A stretch of 64,000 nucleotides of DNA, from positions 120,336-184,335 of the forward strand of contig NZ_FMBL01000003.1 of NCBI RefSeq assembly GCF_900094885.1. Reading direction: 5' to 3'. Numbering within the stretch: position 1 is the stretch's first letter; each line of letters opens with the position of its first letter. Made by a program: the position numbers and the translations under genes. Source of the stretch: Bifidobacterium commune (GTDB lineage Bacteria; Actinomycetota; Actinomycetes; Actinomycetales; Bifidobacteriaceae). The notes below the pieces were generated by a model, which was not told where the DNA came from, searched no databases, and worked only from the letters and a program-made list of their open reading frames with translations. This document shows, in pieces, positions 8,399 through 17,969 of the stretch.

Positions 8399-9880
8399 TT
8401 AGCCCTTCGAGCCGTGGGCGTAGTAGCGGGCCAGAGTTTCGTCGCGCAGCTTTTCGAAGTAGCCGCCGTCGATGGAGGCGCGGATGTCGTCAAGCAGGCG
8501 GATGAAGAAGCGCTCGTTGTGGATGGTGGCCAGGGTTGCGCCGTTCATTTCGCCGGCGCGTAGCAGGTGGTCGACGTAGGCACGCGTGTAGTGCGTGCAG
8601 GTGTAGCAGTCGCAGCCTTCCTCGAGCGGGCCGAAGTCGCGCTTGTTGGCCGCGCGGCGAATGTTGTAGCGGCCGTCGCGTGTGTAGATGGCGCCATTTC
8701 GTGCGCAACGGGCGGGTGCGACACAATCGAAGGTGTCGCCGCCGTTCTCCACGCACGCGAAGATGTCATCGACGGCCGCGATGCCCAGTACGTGGCGAGG
8801 TCGTGATTCTGGCATCGCGTCGCAGATCCACGCACAGGTGTCGCCGATGAGACGCTTTTCGATTGCGCCACCGATGCCCACGCCATCGAAGTCCAGCGAG
8901 GCGATCTGCTCGGCCGCACGCCGTCGCAGATCCTCGTAATTCGCGCCCTGCACCACGCCGTACAGTGCCTGATACGGCTTGCCGAGACGGGCTTGCGTGA
9001 GTCGTTCATGCTCGGCGATGCAGCGTTTCGCCCAACGGAACGTGCGTTCGATCGACTGCTCTTGGTAGCCGCGGGTGTTCATCAAGGTGGTCAGCTCGTC
9101 GAACGCGAACATGATATCCGCGCCGATCTTATGCTGAATGCCCATCGAAATCTCCGCAGAGAACCGGTGTTTGTTGCCGTTAAGCGGTGACTTGAACGTC
9201 ACGCCGTCTTCGTCCACGAATGCCTTGCGCTCCCGGCCTTTGGCAATGACATCGTCCGACTTCATGCCGGTGACGTCCATCGCAAGCGTTTTTTTGAAGC
9301 CGGCACCCAGCGAAAGGACTTGGAAGCCGCCCGAATCGGTGAACGTGGGGCCGTCCCAGTTTTCGAAGCGCGCCAAGCCTCCGGCCTCGTCGATGATGTC
9401 TTCGCCGGGGCGTTCGAACAAATGAAACGCGTTAGAAAGCAGGCACTGGGCGTTGAGTTCTTTCATCGTTTCCGGCAGTACGCCCTTCATGGCAGCCTGC
9501 GTCGCAACGGGCACGAATGCCGGCGTATGGATGTCGCCGTGCGGGGTGTGGATGACGCCTGTGCGGCCGTACCTGGCACCGTTGCGCCCCTTGCCTTCGG
9601 GGGTGTTGGAAAGGCGTGTGTGCTGCTCGAAGTAAAACTGGCTGCGGTCGCCGGGCTTGCCGGGTTCGCTGCCGCGTGGGCGCTCGAGCAGGCCCGATGT
9701 GCTCGGTGCCAGCTGGGAGACGCCGCTTCCGGACTGTTGCCGCGCGTGAGTGGTGGCTTCGGAAGGGGTTTCCTTGCTACCGCGTGTGCGTACGGTTGTG
9801 TGTTTGCCGGTTTTCGCGGTATTCGTGGTTGCGTCTGTTGAAATATCCATGTCGTCCCTGTTGTCGCAGTTCGGTGTCAT
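8399..9880 (-). CDS. tgt: tRNA-guanine transglycosylase (queuine/preQ1 tRNA-ribosyltransferase)
   Basis: The family core begins near residue 80 (RYGRTGVIHTPHGDIHTPAF) and continues with the substrate-binding segment FTDSGGFQVLSLG, the catalytic region VGIGGAIEKR (usually VGG(L/I)AVGE in other bacteria) and the zinc site CDCYTCTHYT plus a His in the C-terminal domain. It swaps guanine-34 of GUN-anticodon tRNAs for preQ1 or queuine. The first 75-80 residues are a Thr/Ser/Gly-rich, low-complexity extension that the family does not need. ATG 9880 is the longest start, and ATG 9850 (residue 11, preceded by CAGGGACG) is an alternative. No other queuosine gene is in the window. The gene is divergent from htrA. 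Confidence 0.92.
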   Translation of the reverse strand: MTPNCDNRDDMDISTDATTNTAKTGKHTTVRTRGSKETPSEATTHARQQSGSGVSQLAPSTSGLLERPRGSEPGKPGDRSQFYFEQHTRLSNTPEGKGRNGARYGRTGVIHTPHGDIHTPAFVPVATQAAMKGVLPETMKELNAQCLLSNAFHLFERPGEDIIDEAGGLARFENWDGPTFTDSGGFQVLSLGAGFKKTLAMDVTGMKSDDVIAKGRERKAFVDEDGVTFKSPLNGNKHRFSAEISMGIQHKIGADIMFAFDELTTLMNTRGYQEQSIERTFRWAKRCIAEHERLTQARLGKPYQALYGVVQGANYEDLRRRAAEQIASLDFDGVGIGGAIEKRLIGDTCAWICDAMPESRPRHVLGIAAVDDIFACVENGGDTFDCVAPARCARNGAIYTRDGRYNIRRAANKRDFGPLEEGCDCYTCTHYTRAYVDHLLRAGEMNGATLATIHNERFFIRLLDDIRASIDGGYFEKLRDETLARYYAHGSKG

Positions 9881-10061
9881 TCGTCCGTCGAGCCGTGCTG
9901 GCGCCGGGCCTGGCGGCGAACGTGAGTCATGCCTTCACTTTAGGCGAAGCCATACACGATATGGACCCGTAGTTGTCTGCGGTCATGGCAGCTTATAAAA
10001 TTGTGGTGAATGGGCCGAGTGACGCGAATTGCAGGAAAATGAAATCAATTTCGAAACATCC

Positions 10062-10113
10062 TTTCAAAAAACGTTCAGGAAACGTTCAGAACGGTTGCCT
10101 TTACTGGTAGTTA
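10062..10113 (+). promoter_or_regulatory. Three 11-bp-phased TTTCA/GTTCA repeats and putative promoter upstream of htrA
   Basis: TTTCA (10062), GTTCA (10073) and GTTCA (10084) recur with exactly 11-bp spacing. The last two lie in the direct repeat AACGTTCAG. The third repeat overlaps the place of a -35 element, with a -10-like TAGTTA at 10108-10113, 18 nt downstream. Direct repeats phased by one helical turn are how OmpR/PhoB-family response regulators bind. The assignment to such a regulator is inference. Confidence 0.45.
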
Positions 10114-10184
10114 ACGATTGGACGCTGATGGGGCGCGCGGAGTTGGTTGGCGTCACATCCATCCAATACGACAAAGGAGCAGCA

Positions 10185-12107
10185 ATGACTGAAGAAAATA
10201 AAGGTGAGTGGAACGGCGGCCAGTCTGCGCGCTCCGGTGACGACGCAGGTGCGGATGCCGGAATCAACACGGCGCCGCAGTACTTGTCACCGTCTGGGAC
10301 CGGTGTTTCCGCGGATTCATCGAATGCAAGTGGATCTGCAGCGTTCGATGATGCCAGCACCGCTCCCACCGAAGTGCTCAATGCTGGCTATGGCTCCAAT
10401 GATGTGAATGTTGACAATGGCGGTTCGCTCACCAGTTTTGATTCGGCAGGCACCCCTGCCTCGGGTGATTCCCCGACCGAACCCATTGCTGCGCCTGCTG
10501 CGCAACCTGATGCTGCAACTTCTGCCGAGACTCCTGCTGCTGCGTCTGCCCCGGCCCCCGTGCAAGAGCCTGAAAGCAATAACCCTCATGAGAATCCGTA
10601 CAGCCCGGCCCCGGAATATGGCGCGTACGGTCCTGTGCCGGTTTCGGTTGACCGTCCCAGCGACGAAGCCCCGACCTCTCAGACCGCGCAGTGGGGTGGC
10701 TATGCGGGTGGTGCAGGTGCGCAGAGCCCCAATAATGTTGCTGGTCAGGCCGGCAACTTCAACGGTGCCGGCTTTGGAGGTCCAGGCGCTCCCGGCGGCC
10801 CGATGAACGGCGGAAACAATGGTTTCGGTGGCTACGGTTCCGGTCAGCCGCGCATGCACGCCAACATCATCACCGCCATCGTCACAGCTGTGGTGACCGC
10901 GGCGCTTTGCTTGGGCATCATGTTCGCCGCCATTTCCAACGGATGGATCAGTGTGCCTAGTGCCGGATCGATGTCCGGCATAGCTTCCAACAAGTCCGGC
11001 TCCGGCTCGGCCACCGTCAAGGGCGGTCAGGCTCCCGACTGGGTTGCGGTTTCGCAAAAGGTGTCCGACTCGGTGGTGTCCATCACCACGCAGGCGAGCC
11101 AAGGTATCGCCAAGGGTTCCGGTGCTGTGATCGACGACAAGGGTCACGTCATCACCAACAATCACGTGGTTTCTGGCGGCAAGAATATCCAAATCACGCT
11201 TTCCAACGGACAGATGTACACCGCGACCATCGTTGGTTCCGACAACACCACCGATCTTGCGGTTTTGCAGATTCAGAACGCTCCCAGTGACCTCAAGCCC
11301 ATCGAATTCGGTGATTCCAGCAAGCTTGCGGTAGGTGAGGACGTGATGGCAGTTGGCAACCCGCTTGGCTATGACGACACCGCGACCACCGGCATCGTTT
11401 CGGCGCTTAACCGCCCGGTCTCGGTGATGGACGACAACAATTCCGAGATCGTGACCAACGCCGTGCAGATCGACGCCGCCATCAATCCCGGCAACTCCGG
11501 CGGGCCGACGTTCAACGTGGCCGGCCAGGTCATCGGCATCAACTCTTCAATCGCCTCGGCATCCTCGACCTCAGGCCAGGCGGGCTCCATCGGCATTGGT
11601 TTCGCGATTCCCTCAAACCTCGTCAAGCGAGTGGCTGATGAGATCGTCGCCAAGGGTTCCGTTGAGCATGCGATGCTCGGTGTGACCATCAAGTCGGCGA
11701 CTGCTGAAGCGGACGGCATCACCCGCGGCGGTGCGCAGGTCACCGCTGCAGCAGGCGGTTCTGCGGTTGTTTCCGGAAGTCCTGCGGATAAGGCCGGCAT
11801 CAAGACCGACGACACCATCGTGGCGTTCAACGACCAAGCGGTTGGCAGCAGTGCTGCCCTCCTCGGCTACGTCCGCGCGGCGAGCCTCGGCGACCAGGTG
11901 AAGCTCACTCTTGTTCGCGGCGGCAAGACGATGGACGTCGATGTCACGCTCGACCAGAAGGAAAGTGACGTCAAGGGTGGCAACCGCTCCGAAAAGCTGA
12001 AGCCAAAGCAGCGCGGGAACGGTAACGGTCAGCAGGATCAGCAAGGACAGGGCGAGGATGGCGACGGAGATGACGGTGGCCTCTTCGATCCCTTCGGCCT
12101 CTGGTAA
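10185..12107 (+). CDS. htrA: HtrA/DegP-like membrane-anchored serine protease with PDZ domain
   Basis: 640 residues from the ATG at 10185, chosen because AAAGGAG lies 7 nt before it (an in-frame upstream start exists). Residues 1-225 form a disordered cytoplasmic region rich in Ala, Pro, Ser, Gly and Asn. One membrane helix follows (about 226-250, ITAIVTAVVTAALCLGIMFA), then a trypsin-like domain with the full triad: His327 in TNNHVV, Asp357 in TTDLAV and Ser438 in NPGNSGGP. A C-terminal PDZ domain (about 505-600) ends in a Gln/Gly/Asp-rich tail. Such proteases degrade or chaperone misfolded exported proteins outside the membrane. The phased repeats upstream suggest envelope-stress control. 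A strong terminator follows at 12121. Confidence 0.93.
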   Translation: MTEENKGEWNGGQSARSGDDAGADAGINTAPQYLSPSGTGVSADSSNASGSAAFDDASTAPTEVLNAGYGSNDVNVDNGGSLTSFDSAGTPASGDSPTEPIAAPAAQPDAATSAETPAAASAPAPVQEPESNNPHENPYSPAPEYGAYGPVPVSVDRPSDEAPTSQTAQWGGYAGGAGAQSPNNVAGQAGNFNGAGFGGPGAPGGPMNGGNNGFGGYGSGQPRMHANIITAIVTAVVTAALCLGIMFAAISNGWISVPSAGSMSGIASNKSGSGSATVKGGQAPDWVAVSQKVSDSVVSITTQASQGIAKGSGAVIDDKGHVITNNHVVSGGKNIQITLSNGQMYTATIVGSDNTTDLAVLQIQNAPSDLKPIEFGDSSKLAVGEDVMAVGNPLGYDDTATTGIVSALNRPVSVMDDNNSEIVTNAVQIDAAINPGNSGGPTFNVAGQVIGINSSIASASSTSGQAGSIGIGFAIPSNLVKRVADEIVAKGSVEHAMLGVTIKSATAEADGITRGGAQVTAAAGGSAVVSGSPADKAGIKTDDTIVAFNDQAVGSSAALLGYVRAASLGDQVKLTLVRGGKTMDVDVTLDQKESDVKGGNRSEKLKPKQRGNGNGQQDQQGQGEDGDGDDGGLFDPFGLW

Positions 12108-12120
12108 AGAAGTGCAGTAA

Positions 12121-12158
12121 ACAGAAATCCGGCGCCCCAGCGACGCCGGATTTTCTGT
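12121..12158 (+). terminator. Intrinsic terminator of htrA
   Basis: ACAGAAA-TCCGGCG pairs with CGCCGGA-TTTTCTGT around a 9-nt loop, with the T-rich arm downstream, 13 nt after the htrA stop. Confidence 0.85.
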
Positions 12159-12459
12159 ATGCCAGCAGAGTGCGCGTGCTGCGGCCTGTTGTATGTGGGG
12201 GGGGGCTGGAAGGGCTCTTGGTGTGTCGTTGTGCTTCGTTGCGCGGCCATGCGGGAAGTCTTCGGCGTGAGGTTGGTAGTTTGTTGTGTTTTAAGTGGTG
12301 CTGGTTTGTTCTTCGCGCCGTCGGTGGGGCGGGTTAAAATAGGCCCATTATCTTTACGCCGTGTATCGGGGGCTTGGCCGCCGGTGGGTTAACAAGGCGT
12401 GACCGACTTGCTTGGTTGCGCGTGTTGTGTGGCCTGGCAGCACACGCGCAAGGAGAATT

Positions 12460-15099
12460 ATGCGAATCTTCCGCAGGTTTGTCGGCATTTGCCGGCAGGT
12501 GCCGATGCTTCCCATCACCATCTTGGCTGCAATTCCTGTGGCATTGCTGTGGAACTATCGGCCGTGGCTCAACGGTGTTGTGGCGCTGAATGTCCGCAAT
12601 TTTGTGGCTCAGGCACCGAGTGCAACGGCATGGCATATCGGGCCATTCGTGTTCAATCCTTCTGTCGGTCAGCTCATTGTGGTGCTGCTCGTTGCATATT
12701 CGGTGTTCGACTCCGTCAAGGGCATGGTTGCTTCGCTTAAGGCCGGGCATGTGGGCATTGATGTGCTTGCGATTCTTGCGCTGCTTTCGACGGTGGGTGT
12801 GCAGGAATATTGGGCCAGCTGGGCTGTGGTGCTGATGATCTGGTCGGGCGAGGCCATTGAAGACTTCGCGCAGACCAAGGCTGAGAGCAATCTGAGCGCG
12901 TTGGTCGCCGCCGCTCCGCAGATGGCGCATATATCGGATTTGCCCGCAGCTGATGCGGCGAAGCGTTCCGCTGAAGGTTTCCGCGCGACATCCGCGGCGG
13001 CCTTGTCGGGCTCGGGCGCGCGTGAGTTGCAGGGTGACATCGATGCAATTGACGCGAAGGATTGCACTTGTGAGCTTGCTTCCGTCGCCAGCAACGACAA
13101 CAGACCGGCGCGCGCGAACTCTTCGCCGGCGCATTCGCTGGGCAGGCATACGTTTATCGGCGGATCGTTGTCGCGTGGCGTGTGGGCCGGTAATTCCTTG
13201 GGTGCTGAAGATGGGCAGTTGGCTTACGGTGCTCGGTTCGGCAAAGCTGCCTTGACGGACCAAACCGGTCAAGCTGCTCAAGGGTCGCAAGACGACCAAG
13301 TTGCTCAGGCCGTTCAGGGTACTCTGGTCACTCAAGGTGCTCAGACCGCGCAGGGCGCGCATTTCCACACCGTTCCGGTCAATCAGGTGAAGCTAGGCGA
13401 TGTGCTGATGGTGCTGCCCGGAGAGACGATTCCGGTCGACGGCAAGCTTCTCAGCGGCACGGCTACCCTCGACCTGAGTGCCATCAACGGTGAGCCTTTG
13501 CCGCGCAAGGTATTTGCCGGCGCTCGCGTGATGTCCGGGGCGATTAACGGCTCGGCGATGATCGTAATTCGCGCCACCCAGCTGGCGGAGGACTCGCAGT
13601 ATCAGCAGACCCTGCAGCTTGTTGATTCGGCACGCTCCTCGCGCGCGCCGGTGGTGAAAACCGCCGACATACTTGCGGTGCCGTTCACCATCATTTCCCT
13701 TGTCATTGGCGTGATTGCGTGGATTGTTTCCGGTACGCCGGAACGGTTCGCGCAGGTGCTGGTGCTGGCCACTCCGTGCCCATTGCTCATCGCGGCTCCC
13801 GTGGCCTACATGGCCGGCACCGGGCGGCTCGCGAAGGTCGGTATCCTGACGAAAACACAGGAAGTGCTGGAAAATCTGGGCAAGGTTTCGCATATGTTCT
13901 TCGACAAGACGGGCACGCTGACGGTCACCAAGCCGCAGGTCGTTCGGGTCGATGTGCCCTCGGGTGTGCGGGGCGAGCTTACGGAACGTTTGAATGTGAT
14001 GGCCGGTTTGCAGGAACGTTCCGCAGGCGCAGGTTCGGTTGCGCAGGACTCGAGGGCCGATGTAAACGCTGGCGCTGGCATGGACAGGGACGCAAACGCA
14101 GCCCAGGCGGGTGAACTCGCCGGAGCTGGTGCCGCAGACGGACCTGCGGCCGCGCGCCGACTTGAGAAAGTGATTGTGGAACTTGCGGCTGTGGTGGAGA
14201 CCTACTCCGTACACATCCTCGCGCAGGGCATTGTGGCGGCCGGGGTTGCCGCGTCGAAGCAGCTGCACCATGGCCGGGCCGCGTTCCCGGTGGTCGAGCG
14301 CGTGCATGAGGACGCGGGCAATGGTGTGCAGGGTGAGGTTGAGGGGCATACGGTTCGTGTGGGACGGTTGGGCTTTGTGGCGACGGCCGGCGAGACATTC
14401 CCCGAGGTGCAGTTCGAGCCGCGTGCCGCCGATGAGATGGCCGCGTATGTTTCGTTTGACGGGATTCTTGCCGCGCGTATCGTGTTGCGTGACGTGCCTC
14501 GCAGCAACGCCCGAGAATCTTTGCAGCGCTTGCGTTCCATGGGTATCGGCAAGGTGACGATGCTCACCGGTGATTCGCCCGATTCCGCCGACGCGATCGC
14601 GTCTGAGGTCGGTATTGACGACGTTCGCGCCGGCTTGCTTCCGCAGGACAAGGTGGCTGCCGTCAAAGCCGTTGCGGGAGAAGGGTTGGCGCACTCCTCG
14701 AAGATTGAATCGCTACTCAGTCGGCTTTCCGGCCAGCCCGCGCCACATCCCATTTCCGTGATGGTCGGCGACGGTGTGAACGACGCTCCCGTTTTGGCTG
14801 CGGCCGATATTGGCATCGCCATGACGGACGGCACCTCCACGGCCGCCTCGCAAACCGCCCAGGTGGTCATCATGAATGACGACATCGCCGATGTGCCCAA
14901 GGCCGTTTCCATCGCTCACCAGACCAAGCGCACGATGCTGCAGGCGGTGGTTGCCGGCCTTACTCTTGCTCTGGTTTGCATGGTCGTCGCCGCGTTCAAC
15001 CTCATACCCGTAGTGGTCGGCGCGTTCATGCAGGAGGCGATTGACGTCGTTTCGATTCTCTGGGCGCTCACCGCGTTGCGCGATCGCGAGGATCGGTAG
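12460..15099 (+). CDS. P1B-like heavy-metal P-type ATPase with atypical motifs
   Basis: 879 residues from the ATG at 12460, preceded by AAGGAG. Core motifs of P-type pumps are present: DKTGT with phosphorylated Asp482, a TM6 metal motif TPCP (Thr438-Pro441, instead of CPC), PQDKVAAV and the hinge GDGVNDAP (Asp771). No N-terminal CxxC metal-binding domain is seen. Three departures stand out. A long Ala/Gln/Ser-rich insertion (about residues 150-310) separates TM helices from the actuator core. The dephosphorylation loop reads NGEP (Asn343) where TGES is usual. The HP dipeptide of the nucleotide domain is HI (His585). Metal specificity cannot be read. The protein may form a divergent subfamily rather than be defective, since the phosphorylation and hinge motifs are intact. 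Confidence 0.82.
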   Translation: MRIFRRFVGICRQVPMLPITILAAIPVALLWNYRPWLNGVVALNVRNFVAQAPSATAWHIGPFVFNPSVGQLIVVLLVAYSVFDSVKGMVASLKAGHVGIDVLAILALLSTVGVQEYWASWAVVLMIWSGEAIEDFAQTKAESNLSALVAAAPQMAHISDLPAADAAKRSAEGFRATSAAALSGSGARELQGDIDAIDAKDCTCELASVASNDNRPARANSSPAHSLGRHTFIGGSLSRGVWAGNSLGAEDGQLAYGARFGKAALTDQTGQAAQGSQDDQVAQAVQGTLVTQGAQTAQGAHFHTVPVNQVKLGDVLMVLPGETIPVDGKLLSGTATLDLSAINGEPLPRKVFAGARVMSGAINGSAMIVIRATQLAEDSQYQQTLQLVDSARSSRAPVVKTADILAVPFTIISLVIGVIAWIVSGTPERFAQVLVLATPCPLLIAAPVAYMAGTGRLAKVGILTKTQEVLENLGKVSHMFFDKTGTLTVTKPQVVRVDVPSGVRGELTERLNVMAGLQERSAGAGSVAQDSRADVNAGAGMDRDANAAQAGELAGAGAADGPAAARRLEKVIVELAAVVETYSVHILAQGIVAAGVAASKQLHHGRAAFPVVERVHEDAGNGVQGEVEGHTVRVGRLGFVATAGETFPEVQFEPRAADEMAAYVSFDGILAARIVLRDVPRSNARESLQRLRSMGIGKVTMLTGDSPDSADAIASEVGIDDVRAGLLPQDKVAAVKAVAGEGLAHSSKIESLLSRLSGQPAPHPISVMVGDGVNDAPVLAAADIGIAMTDGTSTAASQTAQVVIMNDDIADVPKAVSIAHQTKRTMLQAVVAGLTLALVCMVVAAFNLIPVVVGAFMQEAIDVVSILWALTALRDREDR

Positions 15100-15153
15100 G
15101 TTCGTCCGAAACGCCGGTATAGACGTGCCGGTAGGCTAGCAACGGCGGAATAA

Positions 15154-16476
<1,323 letters not shown>

Positions 16477-16494
16477 TCAACAACCCCACGTTTC

Positions 16495-16529
16495 GGGCCC
16501 GCCCGCCATTCTCGATGGTGAGCGGGCCC
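16495..16529 (+). terminator. purA terminator hairpin
   Basis: GGGCCCGC and CGCCAT pair with ATGGTGA and GCGGGCCC around TCTCG, 18 nt after the purA stop. The T-run after it is weak (AATCGTTATTG). Confidence 0.65.
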
Positions 16530-16630
16530 AATCGTTATTGCGCCCCATGCTTGCGGATTCAGTGCATGCGGAAACTCGTTCGTCATTGCATGCGATTAAT
16601 TGTGCGCAGCAGAAAACCGTGGGATACACG

Positions 16631-17134
16631 TTACAGCTTTTGCTCTACCGCTGCCAGCGTGTCGAGCACGTCCTTCTGAGCAACTGCAAAATCTATGCGC
16701 TCCTCAGCGCGAAAACAACCGCATTGCTCATACGGTCGTACTCGTTCTGGTAATCAGCAGTGCGTTCGTTGATGTCATGGGCGAGGGTGTTCAAATCACT
16801 CACCGTAAGATTGATGTCTTCCATTAGCAATCGAAGATTCCCGATTTCTTCCTCGGACAGTACCTGCTCTCGCGTCTCGGGCTCATGCTGCAGAATTGTG
16901 GATATGTCAAACAAATCTTTGGCCCTCAAGCTGTTTTCTTGTTCCTTCGCCCTCGGTAATGGTGTTTTCGTGTACAAACAGGTCGATATCCTGCGAGGCA
17001 CGGGTGGTTAATCTGTGCGCAATTAACGCTTGTCCACCGCGCAACGCGATTCGTCCGGCAAACTTGTCTATTGAAAAGAGTGCCGCCAGGGTCCTCTCGA
17101 TGATTTCCTGTTTGGTTAACTCGTTGCTTGCCAT
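16631..17134 (-). pseudogene. Decayed AbiEii-type nucleotidyltransferase toxin
   Basis: The first 75 codons from ATG 17134 encode the start of a DUF1814/AbiEii nucleotidyltransferase (ALRGGQALIAHRLTTRASQD then IDLFV), then hit a stop near 16907. A second frame, from about 17001, gives a helix resembling the family's C-terminal end (SLRAKDLFDISTIL). A third, after about 16715, reads on as RAEERIDFAVAQKDVLDTLA to a stop at 16631. The middle 100 or more residues expected of AbiEii (about 250-300 aa) are missing, so at least one deletion and two frameshifts have occurred. It lies 5 nt after the AbiEi-like frame, the usual order of this type IV toxin-antitoxin operon. Confidence 0.72.
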
Positions 17135-17139
17135 TGTTC

Positions 17140-17886
17140 CTATAACCCTTTGGGGTAGTAGATTCCGATATTCGCATCAAATGCGGGGTTACGCATGCTT
17201 TTTTCGAGATAGCTGTTCAGCTGTTTTGTCTCAGGGGTCAACCGCTGCCGCACCAAATCTTTCTGCTGTTCGGTATAGCCTGTGCGATCCATATAAAACA
17301 GGATGTTTTTTCCGTAGGGCAGCGAGTATCCGCCTTTCTCAACCAGCTGCATCATCCGAAGTACTTTCAGCCGGTCCTTGGCTGCGTGGAATGCAGCCAT
17401 AACTTCCTGTGTGCCACCTGCGTAGTTCGGTTTGATGACGCATTCGATCAACGTTTTTTCTATACTGCTTAGGGCGATTCCGGAAGGGGCATGAGGTTCC
17501 GAGATTTTGGTGATTCCGTTATCTATTGCTGCTGATTTTTCCAGAAGATAGACCTCACGCATCTTCCCTTCGTAATTGAACGTGTATATGTTCTTCGTTG
17601 TTTTGACCGAGGCCGCGAACGCCTCATCTACCTGCGATTGAGACAGCTTTTCGGCTTCATGAAAGGCCTTCGACTTGGTTGCTTTCTTTTTGATATACAG
17701 GGGTTTCGGGACGTTCAATGTCAGATTTTGCAAATACAGGGCCGAATAGTGCGATACATATGTGTGCGGAGAGAGGGAAAGCGCTATGGCGTAAGGTGAA
17801 ACCTGTTCATGTCGAGGAACCAGTCTGGTTATCGTTTTTGCGAAATCCCGCCGGAAACCATTTGGTTTCGGCGGGATTTCGTTATC
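17140..17886 (-). pseudogene. N-terminally truncated AbiEi-type antitoxin
   Basis: The open frame runs from a stop at 17889 to 17140. It reads FAKTITRLVPRHEQVSPYAI, then LSPHTYVSHYSALYLQNLTL and later SSIEKTLIECVIKPNYAGG, the pattern of AbiEi-family antitoxins (a SALYxxGL helix followed by the ERTLIDxxxxPxYAGG segment). Homology-like sequence extends well upstream of the first plausible start (TTG 17733), and no ATG lies in that stretch. The N-terminal winged helix is therefore missing. The break coincides with an inverted repeat at 17841-17881. With its toxin partner destroyed the locus is probably inactive. A product from TTG 17733 (197 aa) remains possible. Confidence 0.62.
17841..17881. 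repeat. Inverted repeat at the truncated end of the AbiEi remnant
   Basis: CGAAATCCCGCC(G)GAAACC pairs with GGTTTCGGCGGGATTTCG around ATTT, with one bulged base. It could be a terminator of a lost neighbour or the scar of a rearrangement. No T-run follows on either strand. Confidence 0.6.
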
Positions 17887-17969
17887 TTATGTTGGACGCA
17901 AATTACTTGGTTGCTTGATTTGGTAGTGACGGATTACCAAGCGTCCCGTGTTCTACGCAAGCGGCGCAT

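Noticed and set aside
12197..12205. G9 homopolymer as a phase-variation tract
   Set aside because: It lies between the htrA terminator and the ATPase ribosome-binding site, not in a coding frame or a recognisable promoter spacer.
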